From Pedobacter schmidteae (lineage in GTDB: Bacteria; Bacteroidota; Bacteroidia; Sphingobacteriales; Sphingobacteriaceae): 64,000 nt of DNA. Under the pieces are notes generated by a model. The model saw only the letters and a program-made list of their open reading frames with translations. It did no database searches and had not been told where the DNA came from. Location: NCBI RefSeq assembly GCF_900564155.1, contig NZ_LS999839.1:2353097-2417096 (forward strand), given 5' to 3'. Shown here piece by piece: positions 27,016 to 35,467 of the stretch. Position numbers and translations under genes: made by a program. Every line of letters starts with the position of its first letter. The first letter of the stretch is position 1.

Positions 27016-29121
27016 CTAACGCTGCCTGGATTGCTGCATAGGCTTTGCCTCTGTTGAAGATCCACGCGGCGCTTGTTGTTGTTTGAACAATTCGAAACGA
27101 GAAGCCTGGTCCTTTCTTGGCCATGAATTGTTGCTTTCGTCTATATCAGCTGTTTCGCGATAAGGATCCAGCTGTACAGCTACTACTTCCTTGTCTTTGG
27201 CAAAAGTCTTGGTTACTTTGTTTTCATCTTTTCGCCAGATATAAGCCGGAATGCGGTCTACTTCTTTGCTGCCGTCTTTAAACGTCCATTCGATGATAAT
27301 AGGCATTACCAGTCCGCCTACGTTGCTAAAGTTGAGCTCATAAAAGTTTTTATTTGTCTGATCGGCCAGTTGCGTTTTTTGTTGTCGTACATCGTCCAGC
27401 GAAATATCTACCGGATCTATTCCAAAGAACCAGCCTCTCCAAAACCAGTCCAGATCAACTGCCGAAGCATCTTCCAGTGTTCTGAACAGATCTGCCGGCG
27501 TAGGGTGCTTAAATGCCCAGCGTTTGGCATATTCTTTAAAAGCATAGTCAAACAGTTCTTTGCCCATTACGGTTTCCCTTAAAATATTTAAGGCTGTAGC
27601 AGGTTTTGCATAAGCATTGGGGCCAAAGTTAATGATGTTCTCGGAGTTGGTCATAATGGGCTCCAACTGGTCTTTGGGCATCTTCATGTAGTCAGTTATT
27701 TTATGGGCCGGACCACGTTGCGAAGGGTAGTTCTTCTCCCAGGTTTGCTCGGTAAGGTATTGACAAAAAGTATTTAAGCCCTCATCCATCCACGACCATT
27801 GCCGCTCGTCGGAATTTACAATCATGGGGAAAAAGTTGTGGCCCACCTCATGGATAATTACACTCATCATGCCATATTTAATGGCATCGGTATAGGTGCC
27901 ATCTTTTTCTGCCCTGCCATAATTGAAGCAAATCATAGGGTATTCCATACCGTTGGCGGCTTCTACAGAAATAGCTACCGGGTATGGATAGGGGATGGTA
28001 TGTTTGGAATATTCTTTTAAAGTATGGTCGACTATTTTAGTTGAATACTTATTGTAAAGTGGGTATGCCTCCGGGCCATAATACGACATAGACATAATCT
28101 TTTTTCCATTTATTTGGGTTGCCATTGCATCCCAGACTAGCCTGCGCGATGACACCCAGGCAAAATCCCTTACGTTTTCGGCTGTATAGGTCCAGGTTTT
28201 TTTTGCGCTTGATTTTTTGGTCATAGCCGATTTTACTTCGGCAAGGTTGACAATTTCGATGGGCGTTTTTGCCGTTTGTGCGGCATTCCATCTTTTCAGG
28301 TTATCGGCATTCAATACCTGAGCATAATTCTGGCATTCGCCGGTGGCACCCACTACATGATCGGCAGGTACGGTCATATTTACTTTGTAATTGCCAAATG
28401 CCAGCGCAAATTCGCCTCTTCCTTCGAATTGTTTATTTTGCCATCCCTGGAAATCGGAATAAACAGCCATTCGCGGAAACCATTGCGTAATGGTAAACAG
28501 ATAGTTGTCATCATCAGCAAAATACTCATAGCCACCACGTCCGCCGTCGGCTATACGATTTGCTATTTTATAGTTCCAGGCAATTTTAAGCTTGTAGCTT
28601 TGTTTGGGCTGTAAAACGAAAGGAAGGTCGATACGCATCATAGTATTGTTGATGGTATAGGGCAAAGGACTGCCTTTCTCGTCAGTTACCTTTAATATCT
28701 TTACACCAAGATCATTTTCGGCATTGATGATGTCCAACAAAGTCTTATTACTCGTTTTTTCGTTTATTCTGCTTCTTTCCGTCAACTTGTTGTCGCTACT
28801 GGCCTTATGTTGGTTTTCATCCAGTTGTACCCATAAATAACTCAATGGATCGGGCGAATTGTTATGGTAGGTGATGGTTTCTGCGCCGTTCAAACGTAGA
28901 TTTTTTTCGTCTAGTTCTGCATTGATTTCATAGTCTGCACGTTGCTGCCAGTAAGCCGGTCCGGGTGCACCCGATGCCGAACGGTACATGTTCGGATCAG
29001 AAATGATGGTGCCCAGCTGTTCAAACTTGTTTCCATGATTGGAACCTGGATTATTGATATATTGACCAAATGCGTTTGTGCAGAAAATAACGCCGATTAA
29101 AAACAGAAAGTTCGTTTTCAT
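27016..29121 (-). CDS. M1 family zinc metallopeptidase, secreted
   Basis: The 701-residue protein has a signal peptide (1-19, ending NAFG), an N-terminal beta domain, and a gluzincin catalytic domain with HEVGH and Glu 18 residues after the second His (in SWMDEGLNTF), giving the HExxH-x18-E zinc site of family M1. The exopeptidase GAMEN motif is replaced by 'NGMEYPMICF', which keeps Gly-Met-Glu. 'YAKPATALNILRETVMG' and the C-terminal helices fit the family. It would cleave peptides in the periplasm or outside the cell. The next two genes, HupE-like and DUF6702, commonly travel with it in Bacteroidota. Confidence 0.93.
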   Translation of the reverse strand: MKTNFLFLIGVIFCTNAFGQYINNPGSNHGNKFEQLGTIISDPNMYRSASGAPGPAYWQQRADYEINAELDEKNLRLNGAETITYHNNSPDPLSYLWVQLDENQHKASSDNKLTERSRINEKTSNKTLLDIINAENDLGVKILKVTDEKGSPLPYTINNTMMRIDLPFVLQPKQSYKLKIAWNYKIANRIADGGRGGYEYFADDDNYLFTITQWFPRMAVYSDFQGWQNKQFEGRGEFALAFGNYKVNMTVPADHVVGATGECQNYAQVLNADNLKRWNAAQTAKTPIEIVNLAEVKSAMTKKSSAKKTWTYTAENVRDFAWVSSRRLVWDAMATQINGKKIMSMSYYGPEAYPLYNKYSTKIVDHTLKEYSKHTIPYPYPVAISVEAANGMEYPMICFNYGRAEKDGTYTDAIKYGMMSVIIHEVGHNFFPMIVNSDERQWSWMDEGLNTFCQYLTEQTWEKNYPSQRGPAHKITDYMKMPKDQLEPIMTNSENIINFGPNAYAKPATALNILRETVMGKELFDYAFKEYAKRWAFKHPTPADLFRTLEDASAVDLDWFWRGWFFGIDPVDISLDDVRQQKTQLADQTNKNFYELNFSNVGGLVMPIIIEWTFKDGSKEVDRIPAYIWRKDENKVTKTFAKDKEVVAVQLDPYRETADIDESNNSWPRKDQASRFELFKQQQAPRGSSTEAKPMQQSRQR

Positions 29122-29145
29122 TGGAGGTTTAGTGTTTTAGTTTTT

Positions 29146-29733
29146 TTACGAAAGCAGGGCAGGGAACCTTTCAGCAGCCATTACAAACGATATCCCAAAT
29201 ATAGCCGATGAGAGAAAGAAATTATAATCCCATCGCTTTATTTTTACAATCCAGATAAGGACAAAGGATAGAACTAAAACTCCGGACACAATTAATACCT
29301 GTCCAAATTCCAGCCCTATATTAAATGCAAACAGTTCGGCAGTGATGCTGCTGCTTTTGCCCAACAGGCTTTTGAGGTAGTTGGAAAAGCCGAGACCATG
29401 AATGAGCCCAAAAAATAAGGCCATGATATACTTAAACGTTTGTCCCTTTGGTTTTTTTCTTTTACTAATAATATTGGATATGGCGGTGATGAGGGTCGTT
29501 TTTTGTATTAGAAATTTGATTAATGGTGTATTTACGCTAATGATTTTTAAGATGCTCAATGCCAGGGTGATGCTGTGACCTACGGTAAAGGCGGTAACCA
29601 GTATCAGCACCTTTTTCCAATCGCTTAGGGAATAGCTGCCACAAAGTGCCATTACAAACAAAATGTGATCATATCCATGCCAGTCTAAAATGTGTTGCCA
29701 ACCTAATTGAAAATAAAGGGAGAAGTCCTGCAT
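29146..29733 (-). CDS. HupE/UreJ family membrane protein
   Basis: The 195-residue protein has about five or six hydrophobic segments and the family signatures 'GWQHILDWHGYDHILFVMALC', 'TAFTVGHSITLALS' and 'ALFFGLIHGLGFSNYL', each with conserved His and Asp that may bind metal. HupE and UreJ proteins are linked to nickel supply for hydrogenase and urease, but no such enzyme is encoded here, so nickel transport is not supported by context. It starts 24 bases before the M1 gene in the same direction, forming a unit with it, and is divergent from the DUF6702 gene. Confidence 0.85.
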   Translation of the reverse strand: MQDFSLYFQLGWQHILDWHGYDHILFVMALCGSYSLSDWKKVLILVTAFTVGHSITLALSILKIISVNTPLIKFLIQKTTLITAISNIISKRKKPKGQTFKYIMALFFGLIHGLGFSNYLKSLLGKSSSITAELFAFNIGLEFGQVLIVSGVLVLSFVLIWIVKIKRWDYNFFLSSAIFGISFVMAAERFPALLS

Positions 29734-29796
29734 GGAATAAATTTGTAAATTAGCTAATATTATAGCAATATCCTTATTTAGATTAAGAAAAACAAA

Positions 29797-30273
29797 ATGT
29801 CCCGATTACTTTTACTTTTTTGGTTAAATATATTTCATCCTTTTTATGTAAGTGTTACTGAAATAGTATACAATAAAAATACGCGAACCGTGCAGGTTAG
29901 TGTCAGGGTATTTTTTGATGATTTTGAAAGGGCATTGGAGAAAAAGTATAAAACCAAAGTGAACATATTAAAGCCTGCTAATCGTAAAGAGGTGGATGTA
30001 TGGATTGCCGCTTACCTGAAAGATCATCTTAAAATTAATGCAAACGGTAAGGTACTTGATTTAAAATACCAGGGGTATGAGATTGAAGAGGATGCCGCAT
30101 GGTGCTACTTTGAAACGGCCGAGCTGGCAGCTGTTACGCAATTGAATATTGAAAATAACATCCTTTTTGAACAGCACAGTTCGCAGAGCAATATGATCCA
30201 TGCCATTGTAAATGGTAAGCGGAAAAGTACAAAACTGGATAATCCGAAAAGTACGGTAATGTTTACTTTTTAA
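29797..30273 (+). CDS. DUF6702 family protein
   Basis: The 158-residue protein has a short hydrophobic N-terminus (MSRLLLLFWLNIFHPFYVSV) that serves as a signal or anchor, and a beta-rich body with 'HPFYVSVTEIVYN', 'VRVFFDDFERAL' and 'NMIHAIVNGKRKSTKLDNPKSTVMFTF'. The opening HPFYVS motif and the last strand are characteristic of DUF6702, which occurs beside HupE and M1 peptidase genes in Bacteroidota. The function is unknown. It is divergent from the HupE gene with 63 bases between the starts. Confidence 0.8.
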   Translation: MSRLLLLFWLNIFHPFYVSVTEIVYNKNTRTVQVSVRVFFDDFERALEKKYKTKVNILKPANRKEVDVWIAAYLKDHLKINANGKVLDLKYQGYEIEEDAAWCYFETAELAAVTQLNIENNILFEQHSSQSNMIHAIVNGKRKSTKLDNPKSTVMFTF

Positions 30274-30312
30274 AAATCCCTGTCTTAATCCTGGGAATTT
30301 CAGATTTTTTTT
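30274..30312 (+). terminator. Weak terminator-like hairpin after the DUF6702 gene
   Basis: AAATCCC can pair with GGGAATTT (one bulge) over a loop of about 12, followed by CAGA and eight T. It lies directly after the DUF6702 stop. Confidence 0.4.
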
Positions 30313-30590
30313 GGATTGAAAATGCAGTGATTTGCATAATGATTTTTGTTACTCCTGTCTATCTGGTTCGGGAGATATTTACGTCGCAATTTTCCGAACG
30401 AAAGACGAAGCAAAGGCGAAGGAAGTACGGTACATTACCGTTATTGTTATAGGGGCCACTTAGGCTGTACTACCAAAGCCAGAACATTGTCCTGGCTTTG
30501 GGGTTGATATTTTGATTTAGTTAAATGTTGTGTTGAACATAATGCTAAAACGATTGCTGTTCAACTTTTCTACAATTTTGTACTTGTTTC
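30313..30590. other. Non-coding stretch with several inverted repeats, possible structured RNA
   Basis: No supported gene. The stretch holds three stems in order: GTTCGG/CCGAAC (30366-30371 with 30394-30399), CGGTA/TACCG around CAT (30428-30440) and a perfect 10-bp CCAAAGCCAG/CTGGCTTTGG (30473-30482 with 30492-30501, loop 9). It is more GC-rich than other spacers between 30360 and 30505. No T tract follows the last stem, so it is a poor terminator. It may be a small RNA, a remnant of a mobile element, or the terminator of the lipoprotein gene that ends at 30591 on the minus strand. Confidence 0.35.
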
Positions 30591-31643
30591 CTATTGGTAC
30601 TGAATGTAAATAGGAGCAGGTTTTAATTTCATCAGTTCTTCTGGTGTCATTAGCCTGTTTGGCGCCTTTTTCAAATCGTTTTTGTAAAACAATTTAAATC
30701 CTGTAAACTGAACAGGTTCTGAATAGATGAAGTGACGATAGGTACCTTTTTTAAGTTCAGGCTCGCCCCATCCGTCCATATGCATCACAATTTGAACTTC
30801 CGGACGAAGTTTAATGTTTTGGTAATTGGTCACCATTTTTTTAGTGAAACGGTGTACTACAAATACTTTTGGAGGCAAATTATATTTTTTTACAATATCG
30901 GCCAGATGTTGAGACACAAAATTGATGTCAGCTGCATCGTAGGTTCCTATTTTTTTACCAGGCAAGGTTCCATCTTTCATAGAGAATTCGGGGTCTATAC
31001 CCAAATGTACGTAAGGCAAATGCAGGTATTTTTCGATATGTGGCAATTCAGCTTTGATGTTACTCAAGGCCACCTGCAGATCAAGGAATACTATGGTATT
31101 GGGGCGCATTTTGGCAATGGCCAGTACAGAATCAATCTGGCTGTTGGCCATACGGTTGATGTACTTTCCGTCTTTACCCGGGGTGCCGCTAGCTACGGCA
31201 GCTATATAGTGCAATCCCGCCTGTACAGGTGTAGATGGGTCTACCTTTTCCCAGTGTTTAATCTCTGCATTTAGTTTGCTCCACATTTCTTTAGGAGCAT
31301 ATTCCCCAAGAGCACCCATTTTTTTGGAGTGTAAATTTCCATAATAAACCACGATGCGTTTAAATGGAAGAATGGCTCCTGCCAATGGATAGGGTTGTTT
31401 TTTTACCGGCCATTTTCCGGTCGTATCGCCATTGGCCAGTTTGTTTAGCAATGCATTGTATTTTGCGGTATCAACTGGTTTTCGGGTTGTGTCTTCGACT
31501 TCTGTTTCAACAGCTACCGTATCGCCGTTGGCTGTGATTTTGATTTGTCCTTTAGCTTTTTTTGCATCAGATGCGCAGCTGGTCAATAAACCAATGGCTA
31601 CTGTACTGATCAAAAGAACACCTGCCAGATGAGGTAATTTCAT
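30591..31643 (-). CDS. Hypothetical lipoprotein, 350 aa
   Basis: The protein has a lipoprotein signal ending GLLTSC (Cys23) and then an Asp/Thr-rich linker to about residue 75. The rest alternates strands and helices in a way that fits a TIM-barrel-like fold: 'FKRIVVYYGNLHSKKMG', 'NTIVFLDLQVALSNIKAELPHIEKYL', 'YVHLGIDPEFSM', 'KVFVVHRFTKKM' and 'QIVMHMDGWGEP'. The strand-end acidic pairs (LDL, GIDPEF, MDGWGEP) look like active-site positions of a glycan-acting enzyme, but this is inference and I do not recognise the family. It is a single gene with non-coding sequence on both sides. Confidence 0.8.
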   Translation of the reverse strand: MKLPHLAGVLLISTVAIGLLTSCASDAKKAKGQIKITANGDTVAVETEVEDTTRKPVDTAKYNALLNKLANGDTTGKWPVKKQPYPLAGAILPFKRIVVYYGNLHSKKMGALGEYAPKEMWSKLNAEIKHWEKVDPSTPVQAGLHYIAAVASGTPGKDGKYINRMANSQIDSVLAIAKMRPNTIVFLDLQVALSNIKAELPHIEKYLHLPYVHLGIDPEFSMKDGTLPGKKIGTYDAADINFVSQHLADIVKKYNLPPKVFVVHRFTKKMVTNYQNIKLRPEVQIVMHMDGWGEPELKKGTYRHFIYSEPVQFTGFKLFYKNDLKKAPNRLMTPEELMKLKPAPIYIQYQ

Positions 31644-31944
31644 AGTTAGAATTTGTTTTTAGAGGTAAATATGGGATTTCTGCTCCCGCCTTTTGCCGTT
31701 CGGTAAAATTATACAATTATAGCACCTTTAAAAGGAATAAAAAAACGCCTGCAAAAGTATTATTTAAAAATATTTCAATATTGTTTGGAATTATTCTAAA
31801 TAAGTTGCTATACTTGTATCATTATTTAAAATGATTCTAAACAGAGCGCTGGTAAATAAATGAAATAAAGAAAAAGCTGAGGATTTTGAAATCCGGAGCA
31901 ATATATAAATATACTATTTGGTTTAGTTTAGTTGATAAGGATAC

Positions 31945-31973
31945 GCTTCCGGAGCCCTCCGGAAGCTCCTTTT
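31945..31973 (+). terminator. Terminator-like hairpin with no upstream gene on the same strand
   Basis: A perfect 9-bp stem GCTTCCGGA/TCCGGAAGC with loop GCCC is followed by TCCTTTT on the plus strand. The nearest plus-strand gene upstream is 1.6 kb away, so it may end a small unannotated RNA starting after about 31800. Confidence 0.5.
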
Positions 31974-32039
31974 AAAAATCGCTAAGTCAATAAAAGAAAC
32001 TTGATCAGTAAGGTGTTACTGGGTAAGTGTGTTTAAAGA

Positions 32040-32069
32040 AAGGTGCCGGTTTTGAGTGTCCGGCACCTT
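32040..32069 (-). terminator. Probable terminator of the mlaE-mlaF-methyltransferase operon
   Basis: A perfect 10-bp stem AAGGTGCCGG/CCGGCACCTT with a 10-base loop; on the minus strand it is followed by TCTTTAAAC. It lies 130 bases past the methyltransferase stop, beyond the inverted-repeat element. Confidence 0.5.
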
Positions 32070-32080
32070 GTTTGTTCTTT

Positions 32081-32170
32081 GTCATCCTGAATTCATTTCA
32101 GGATTCCTGAAGAGAAAGGTCGTGTGAACGATTTAGCATATGCGAGATCTTGAAATAAATTCAGGATGAC
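32081..32170. repeat. 90-bp inverted-repeat (MITE- or REP-like) element
   Basis: The ends GTCATCCTGAATTCATTTCA (32081-32100) and TGAAATAAATTCAGGATGAC (32151-32170) are inverted repeats of 20 bp with a single mismatch, and the next bases also match partly. The 50-base centre has no coding capacity. Similar hairpin repeats with GTCATCCTGA ends are, to my recollection, dispersed in Sphingobacteriaceae genomes. No target-site duplication is visible. Confidence 0.7.
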
Positions 32171-32198
32171 GGCCGTTAATTAGTATATACTATTCAAC

Positions 32199-33080
32199 TT
32201 AAAAGCTATTGAATTTACCAAACACACCCAAAGGTAATTTAATGCCTGAGGTGGCTTGAAGGTAAAGCTCTCCTGTTTCCAGGTTTTTGACCTTAGGAAA
32301 TGAAGTTTTAATCAGGTTTTCGACAATCACCGACGAGAAACCTAATGAATAAGTATTCAGGATTAAAAAATGTTCCTTTTCATCCAGCAGTTGCACTACG
32401 TCGTGCATCATTTCCTGTATGTGGTCTTCCAGTTTCCATTTTTCGCCATTGGGACCATGACCAAATGCCGGAGGATCCAGGATGATACCGTTGTATTTTT
32501 TGCCACGTTTCAGCTCCCTCTTTACAAATTTGAGTGCGTCTTCTACTACCCAGCGCACATCTTTCAGGTTTGACAGTTCCTGGTTTTCGTTGGCCCAGTT
32601 TACCACCTGTTTGATGGAATCTACGTGTGTAGTATCGGCACCTGCAGCTTTGGCAATTAATGAAGCCGCGCCGGTGTAAGCAAACAGGTTTAGCACTTTC
32701 GGGCTGGCACATTTAAACTTCTTGATAGAAGAAGAAATATAGTCCCAGTTTACGGCCTGCTCAGGAAATACACCAACATGTTTAAATGAGGTAAGCCCCA
32801 GGCGCAGGTTAATGGTTACCTCGTCATTACTATATTTTACATTCCATCTGTCTGGAATCTGTGCCGAGTTTTTAAACCAATCGCCAGATGTGGCCGAGCG
32901 GCCTTTAAATCGGATATGGGTTTGTTTTTTCCACTCCTGATCTGAGAGTGTTTTTTTCCAGACGGCCTGTGGCTCTGGTCTGGACAAAACTAAATTGCCA
33001 AAACGTTCTAGTTTTTCAAAATCACCACAATCAATTAACTCATAATCTTTCCAGTGAGTGGGGGTAAGCAGGCTTATCAT
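32199..33080 (-). CDS. SAM-dependent methyltransferase of the RlmI-like (COG1092) family
   Basis: The 293-residue protein has a short N-terminal beta part and a Rossmann methyltransferase core: 'VLNLFAYTGAASLIAKAAGA' (motif I), 'THVDSIKQVVNWANEN' (acidic loop), and 'GIILDPPAFGHGPNG' (motif IV, DPPAFG), the signature of RlmI/RlmK-type 23S rRNA cytosine or guanine methyltransferases. It lacks the N-terminal PUA domain of E. coli RlmI and is about 100 residues shorter, so the exact target is uncertain. It starts 14 bases after mlaF ends, which places it in the same operon. Confidence 0.85.
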   Translation of the reverse strand: MISLLTPTHWKDYELIDCGDFEKLERFGNLVLSRPEPQAVWKKTLSDQEWKKQTHIRFKGRSATSGDWFKNSAQIPDRWNVKYSNDEVTINLRLGLTSFKHVGVFPEQAVNWDYISSSIKKFKCASPKVLNLFAYTGAASLIAKAAGADTTHVDSIKQVVNWANENQELSNLKDVRWVVEDALKFVKRELKRGKKYNGIILDPPAFGHGPNGEKWKLEDHIQEMMHDVVQLLDEKEHFLILNTYSLGFSSVIVENLIKTSFPKVKNLETGELYLQATSGIKLPLGVFGKFNSF

Positions 33081-33093
33081 AAAAATGGATATA

Positions 33094-33846
33094 TTAAAAT
33101 TTTCCTTTTGCAGCTTTCATAAAACGGCTGGCAAAAACAAAGTCATTTAGTTCCTGAACATCGGTATGGGCAATTTCTTTATTAGAACCTTCCCAGAATT
33201 TTTTGCCTTCATGAAGGAAAAGTATGTAGTCGCCAATCCCCATTACCGAGTTCATATCATGGGTTACTACAATGGTTGTTGTATTGTACTCTTCGGTCAG
33301 CTCTTTGATCAACTCATCAATTACAATAGATGTTTTAGGATCCAGTCCCGAATTGGGTTCATCAACAAATAAATATTTTGGGTTCATGGCTATTGCGCGG
33401 GCAATACCTACACGTTTTTTCATCCCGCCCGAAAGCTCGGCCGGATACAATTTATTTTTGCCTTGCAGGTTTACCCTTTCCAGGCAAAAGTTTACACGTT
33501 CCAGTTTTTCTTTACGGCTTTGTTCGGTAAACATATTTAAAGGAAACATAATGTTTTCTTCAACAGTCATGGAATCGAACAGGGCCGAACCCTGAAATAA
33601 CATGCCAATCTCTTTTCTGATTTCGATCTTTTCTTCGAAATTCATATTGGTGAATTCCCTGTTGTCATATTCCACATGGCCTTCTTCGGGATGGTGCAAA
33701 CCGATCATACATTTTAACAGGGTAGTTTTGCCTGAGCCCGATCCGCCAATGATGAGGTTGGTAACCCCAGCTTCAAACTTGCCCGAGATACCTTTTAATA
33801 CCTCATTATCGCCAAATGATTTATGGATGTCCTTGATTTCGATCAT
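33094..33846 (-). CDS. mlaF: MlaF-like ABC transporter ATP-binding protein
   Basis: The 250-residue ATPase has Walker A GGSGSGKTT, Q loop 'MLFQGSALFDSMTVEENI', signature LSGGMKKRVGIARA and Walker B 'YLFVDEPNSGLD', with the H-loop His in VVTHDM. The 'GSALFDSMTV' stretch is typical of MlaF-type ATPases that power phospholipid or MCE-linked transport at the inner membrane. It overlaps the permease gene by four bases (ATGA type), so the two are translated together. No MCE (MlaD) gene is adjacent in the window. Confidence 0.92.
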   Translation of the reverse strand: MIEIKDIHKSFGDNEVLKGISGKFEAGVTNLIIGGSGSGKTTLLKCMIGLHHPEEGHVEYDNREFTNMNFEEKIEIRKEIGMLFQGSALFDSMTVEENIMFPLNMFTEQSRKEKLERVNFCLERVNLQGKNKLYPAELSGGMKKRVGIARAIAMNPKYLFVDEPNSGLDPKTSIVIDELIKELTEEYNTTTIVVTHDMNSVMGIGDYILFLHEGKKFWEGSNKEIAHTDVQELNDFVFASRFMKAAKGKF

Positions 33847-34577
33847 AGCAATAACTGGGTTACAATATAATCGCAGGCAAGGATAGAGATACAGCTTACT
33901 ACAACCGCTCTGGTACTGGCCTGGGCAACTTCAAGTGCGCCTCCTTTTACATAAAAACCTTCATAGGCAGGTACCGAGGTGATAATGAAACCAAATACAA
34001 AAGCTTTAACCAGTGCTACAGTGATGGTATAGGGATTAAAATCGGTAGTAATACCTTGTATGTATTCGGCTGGTGATACCGCTCCCGACAATGTTCCGCC
34101 AATGTAACCACCGGTAATGCTCAGGAACATGGACATGATGACCAGCAAAGGTACCATGGTAATACCGGCAATGATTTTGGGAAGGATGAGATAGCCGGGT
34201 GAGTTGATGCCCATAATTTCGAGCGCATCAATCTGTTCACTTACCCGCATGGTACCAATTTCGGAGGAAATTGCAGAACCGATTTTACCGGCCAGTACAA
34301 TGGCACTGATGGTAGGACTAAGCTCTAATATACTTGAATCGCGGTTTACGGAGCCAATAATAGTTTTGGGAATAAAATCGCTAACCAGCTGGAAGGCGAT
34401 CTGTAAAGTCATTACTGCACCAATAAAGGTAGATATGATAGCTATTAAGCCCAGAGAGCCAACGCCAATAAAGTCCATCTGTTTAAAGATGGCCTGCAGG
34501 TATATCTTAAATTTTTCAGGTCTTCTAAATACAGCCCTTAACAAAAGGAGGTATCTGCCAAAATTGGTGAAATTCAT
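33843..34577 (-). CDS. mlaE: MlaE-like ABC transporter permease
   Basis: The 244-residue protein has about five membrane segments and the MlaE family signatures 'FIGAVMTLQIAFQL', 'LAGKIGSAISSEIGTMRVSEQIDALEIMGINSPGYLILPKI' and 'GGALEVAQASTRAVVVSCI'. MlaE forms the membrane core of the phospholipid transport ABC system that maintains outer membrane lipid asymmetry. It is the first gene of the mlaE-mlaF-methyltransferase operon and is divergent from the SDR gene. Confidence 0.93.
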   Translation of the reverse strand: MNFTNFGRYLLLLRAVFRRPEKFKIYLQAIFKQMDFIGVGSLGLIAIISTFIGAVMTLQIAFQLVSDFIPKTIIGSVNRDSSILELSPTISAIVLAGKIGSAISSEIGTMRVSEQIDALEIMGINSPGYLILPKIIAGITMVPLLVIMSMFLSITGGYIGGTLSGAVSPAEYIQGITTDFNPYTITVALVKAFVFGFIITSVPAYEGFYVKGGALEVAQASTRAVVVSCISILACDYIVTQLLL

Positions 34578-34757
34578 GCAATGAAAAATTAGCTATAGTA
34601 TTTTCGCAATATTACTACAAAGAAACAATAAAAAGTTGAAACCTGATGAGTTTGCTTGTACAAACGAATTTAATGCGATTTCTGACAAAACTTTTGCCAC
34701 AAAGTTTTAGGGAGCAGGCCTTTTTTGTATTATTGCGGCTCATTAAAAGGTATTACC

Positions 34758-35447
34758 ATGAATGCAGTCATTACAGGAGCCACCAGAGGTATTGGCAAAG
34801 CGATCGCAATAAGGTTGGCCGAGCACGGCTATAACCTGGCCGTTTGCTCCAGAAATAGCTCTGAATTGGAGCGTTTTGAAAAAGAGCTACAATATACCGG
34901 TGCAAAAATACTGACCTGGCAGGCAGATTGCAGCGTAAAAGAAGAAGTGTATGCTTTTTGTGATGCGGTAAACGCACAAATGGGTAAAGTGGATGTGCTG
35001 GTGAACAATGCCGGGATGTATTTGCCAGGTAGTTTATTGGATGAGGCTGATGATCAGCTGGAAAAGCAACTGAATCTGAACCTTAATGCGGCTTATTATT
35101 TGTCCAAATATTTTGGTAAAATGATGCGTGAACAGCAATCAGGCCATATTTTTAACATTTGTTCGGTAGCTTCAAAGGCGGTAGTGGAAAATGGAGGGAG
35201 TTATTCTGTAACTAAATCAGCCCTGCTTAGTCTTAATGATGTATTGAGGCAGGAATTATCGAAATACAACGTAAAGGTAAGTGCAATATTGCCCGGGTCT
35301 ACGTTAACGTCATCATGGGAAGGAACAAATATTCCGTCCGAACGTTTTGTACAACCGGAAGATATAGCCAGTGCTTTGTACACCATTTTAAACTTAAGTG
35401 AGGGTGTAAATGTTGATGAAATAGTTTTGAAGCCTTTACAATTTTAA
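34758..35447 (+). CDS. Short-chain dehydrogenase/reductase (FabG-like)
   Basis: The ATG at 34758 gives 229 residues beginning directly with the Rossmann strand 'MNAVITGATRGIGKAIA', with the cofactor motif TGATRGIG (Gly-x3-Gly-x-Gly), NNAG, catalytic Ser in 'NICSVASKAV' and YSVTK (Tyr and Lys). An in-frame TTG 33 bases earlier is rejected because it would place extra residues before the first strand. It resembles 3-ketoacyl-ACP reductases but lies outside any fatty acid cluster, so the substrate is open. It precedes the pspC-like gene by 20 bases and may be co-transcribed. Confidence 0.9.
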   Translation: MNAVITGATRGIGKAIAIRLAEHGYNLAVCSRNSSELERFEKELQYTGAKILTWQADCSVKEEVYAFCDAVNAQMGKVDVLVNNAGMYLPGSLLDEADDQLEKQLNLNLNAAYYLSKYFGKMMREQQSGHIFNICSVASKAVVENGGSYSVTKSALLSLNDVLRQELSKYNVKVSAILPGSTLTSSWEGTNIPSERFVQPEDIASALYTILNLSEGVNVDEIVLKPLQF

Positions 35448-35453
35448 ATTAAC

Positions 35454-35459
35454 AGGAGG
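35454..35459 (+). promoter_or_regulatory. Strong Shine-Dalgarno sequence (AGGAGG) before the PspC gene
   Basis: ACAGGAGGG lies 8 bases before the ATG at 35468, a full anti-16S match that is uncommon in this group. Confidence 0.7.
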
Positions 35460-35467
35460 GAATTATT

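Larger units (their letters stand above)
31644..32198. other. 555-base intergenic region with hairpins and an inverted-repeat element
   Basis: No gene is supported. From left to right: AT-rich promoter region of the lipoprotein gene; a small hairpin GGATT/AATCC (31881-31894); a strong terminator-like hairpin (31945-31973); a second GC-rich hairpin (32040-32069), probably the terminator of the minus-strand methyltransferase operon; and a 90-bp inverted-repeat element (32081-32170). Confidence 0.6.
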
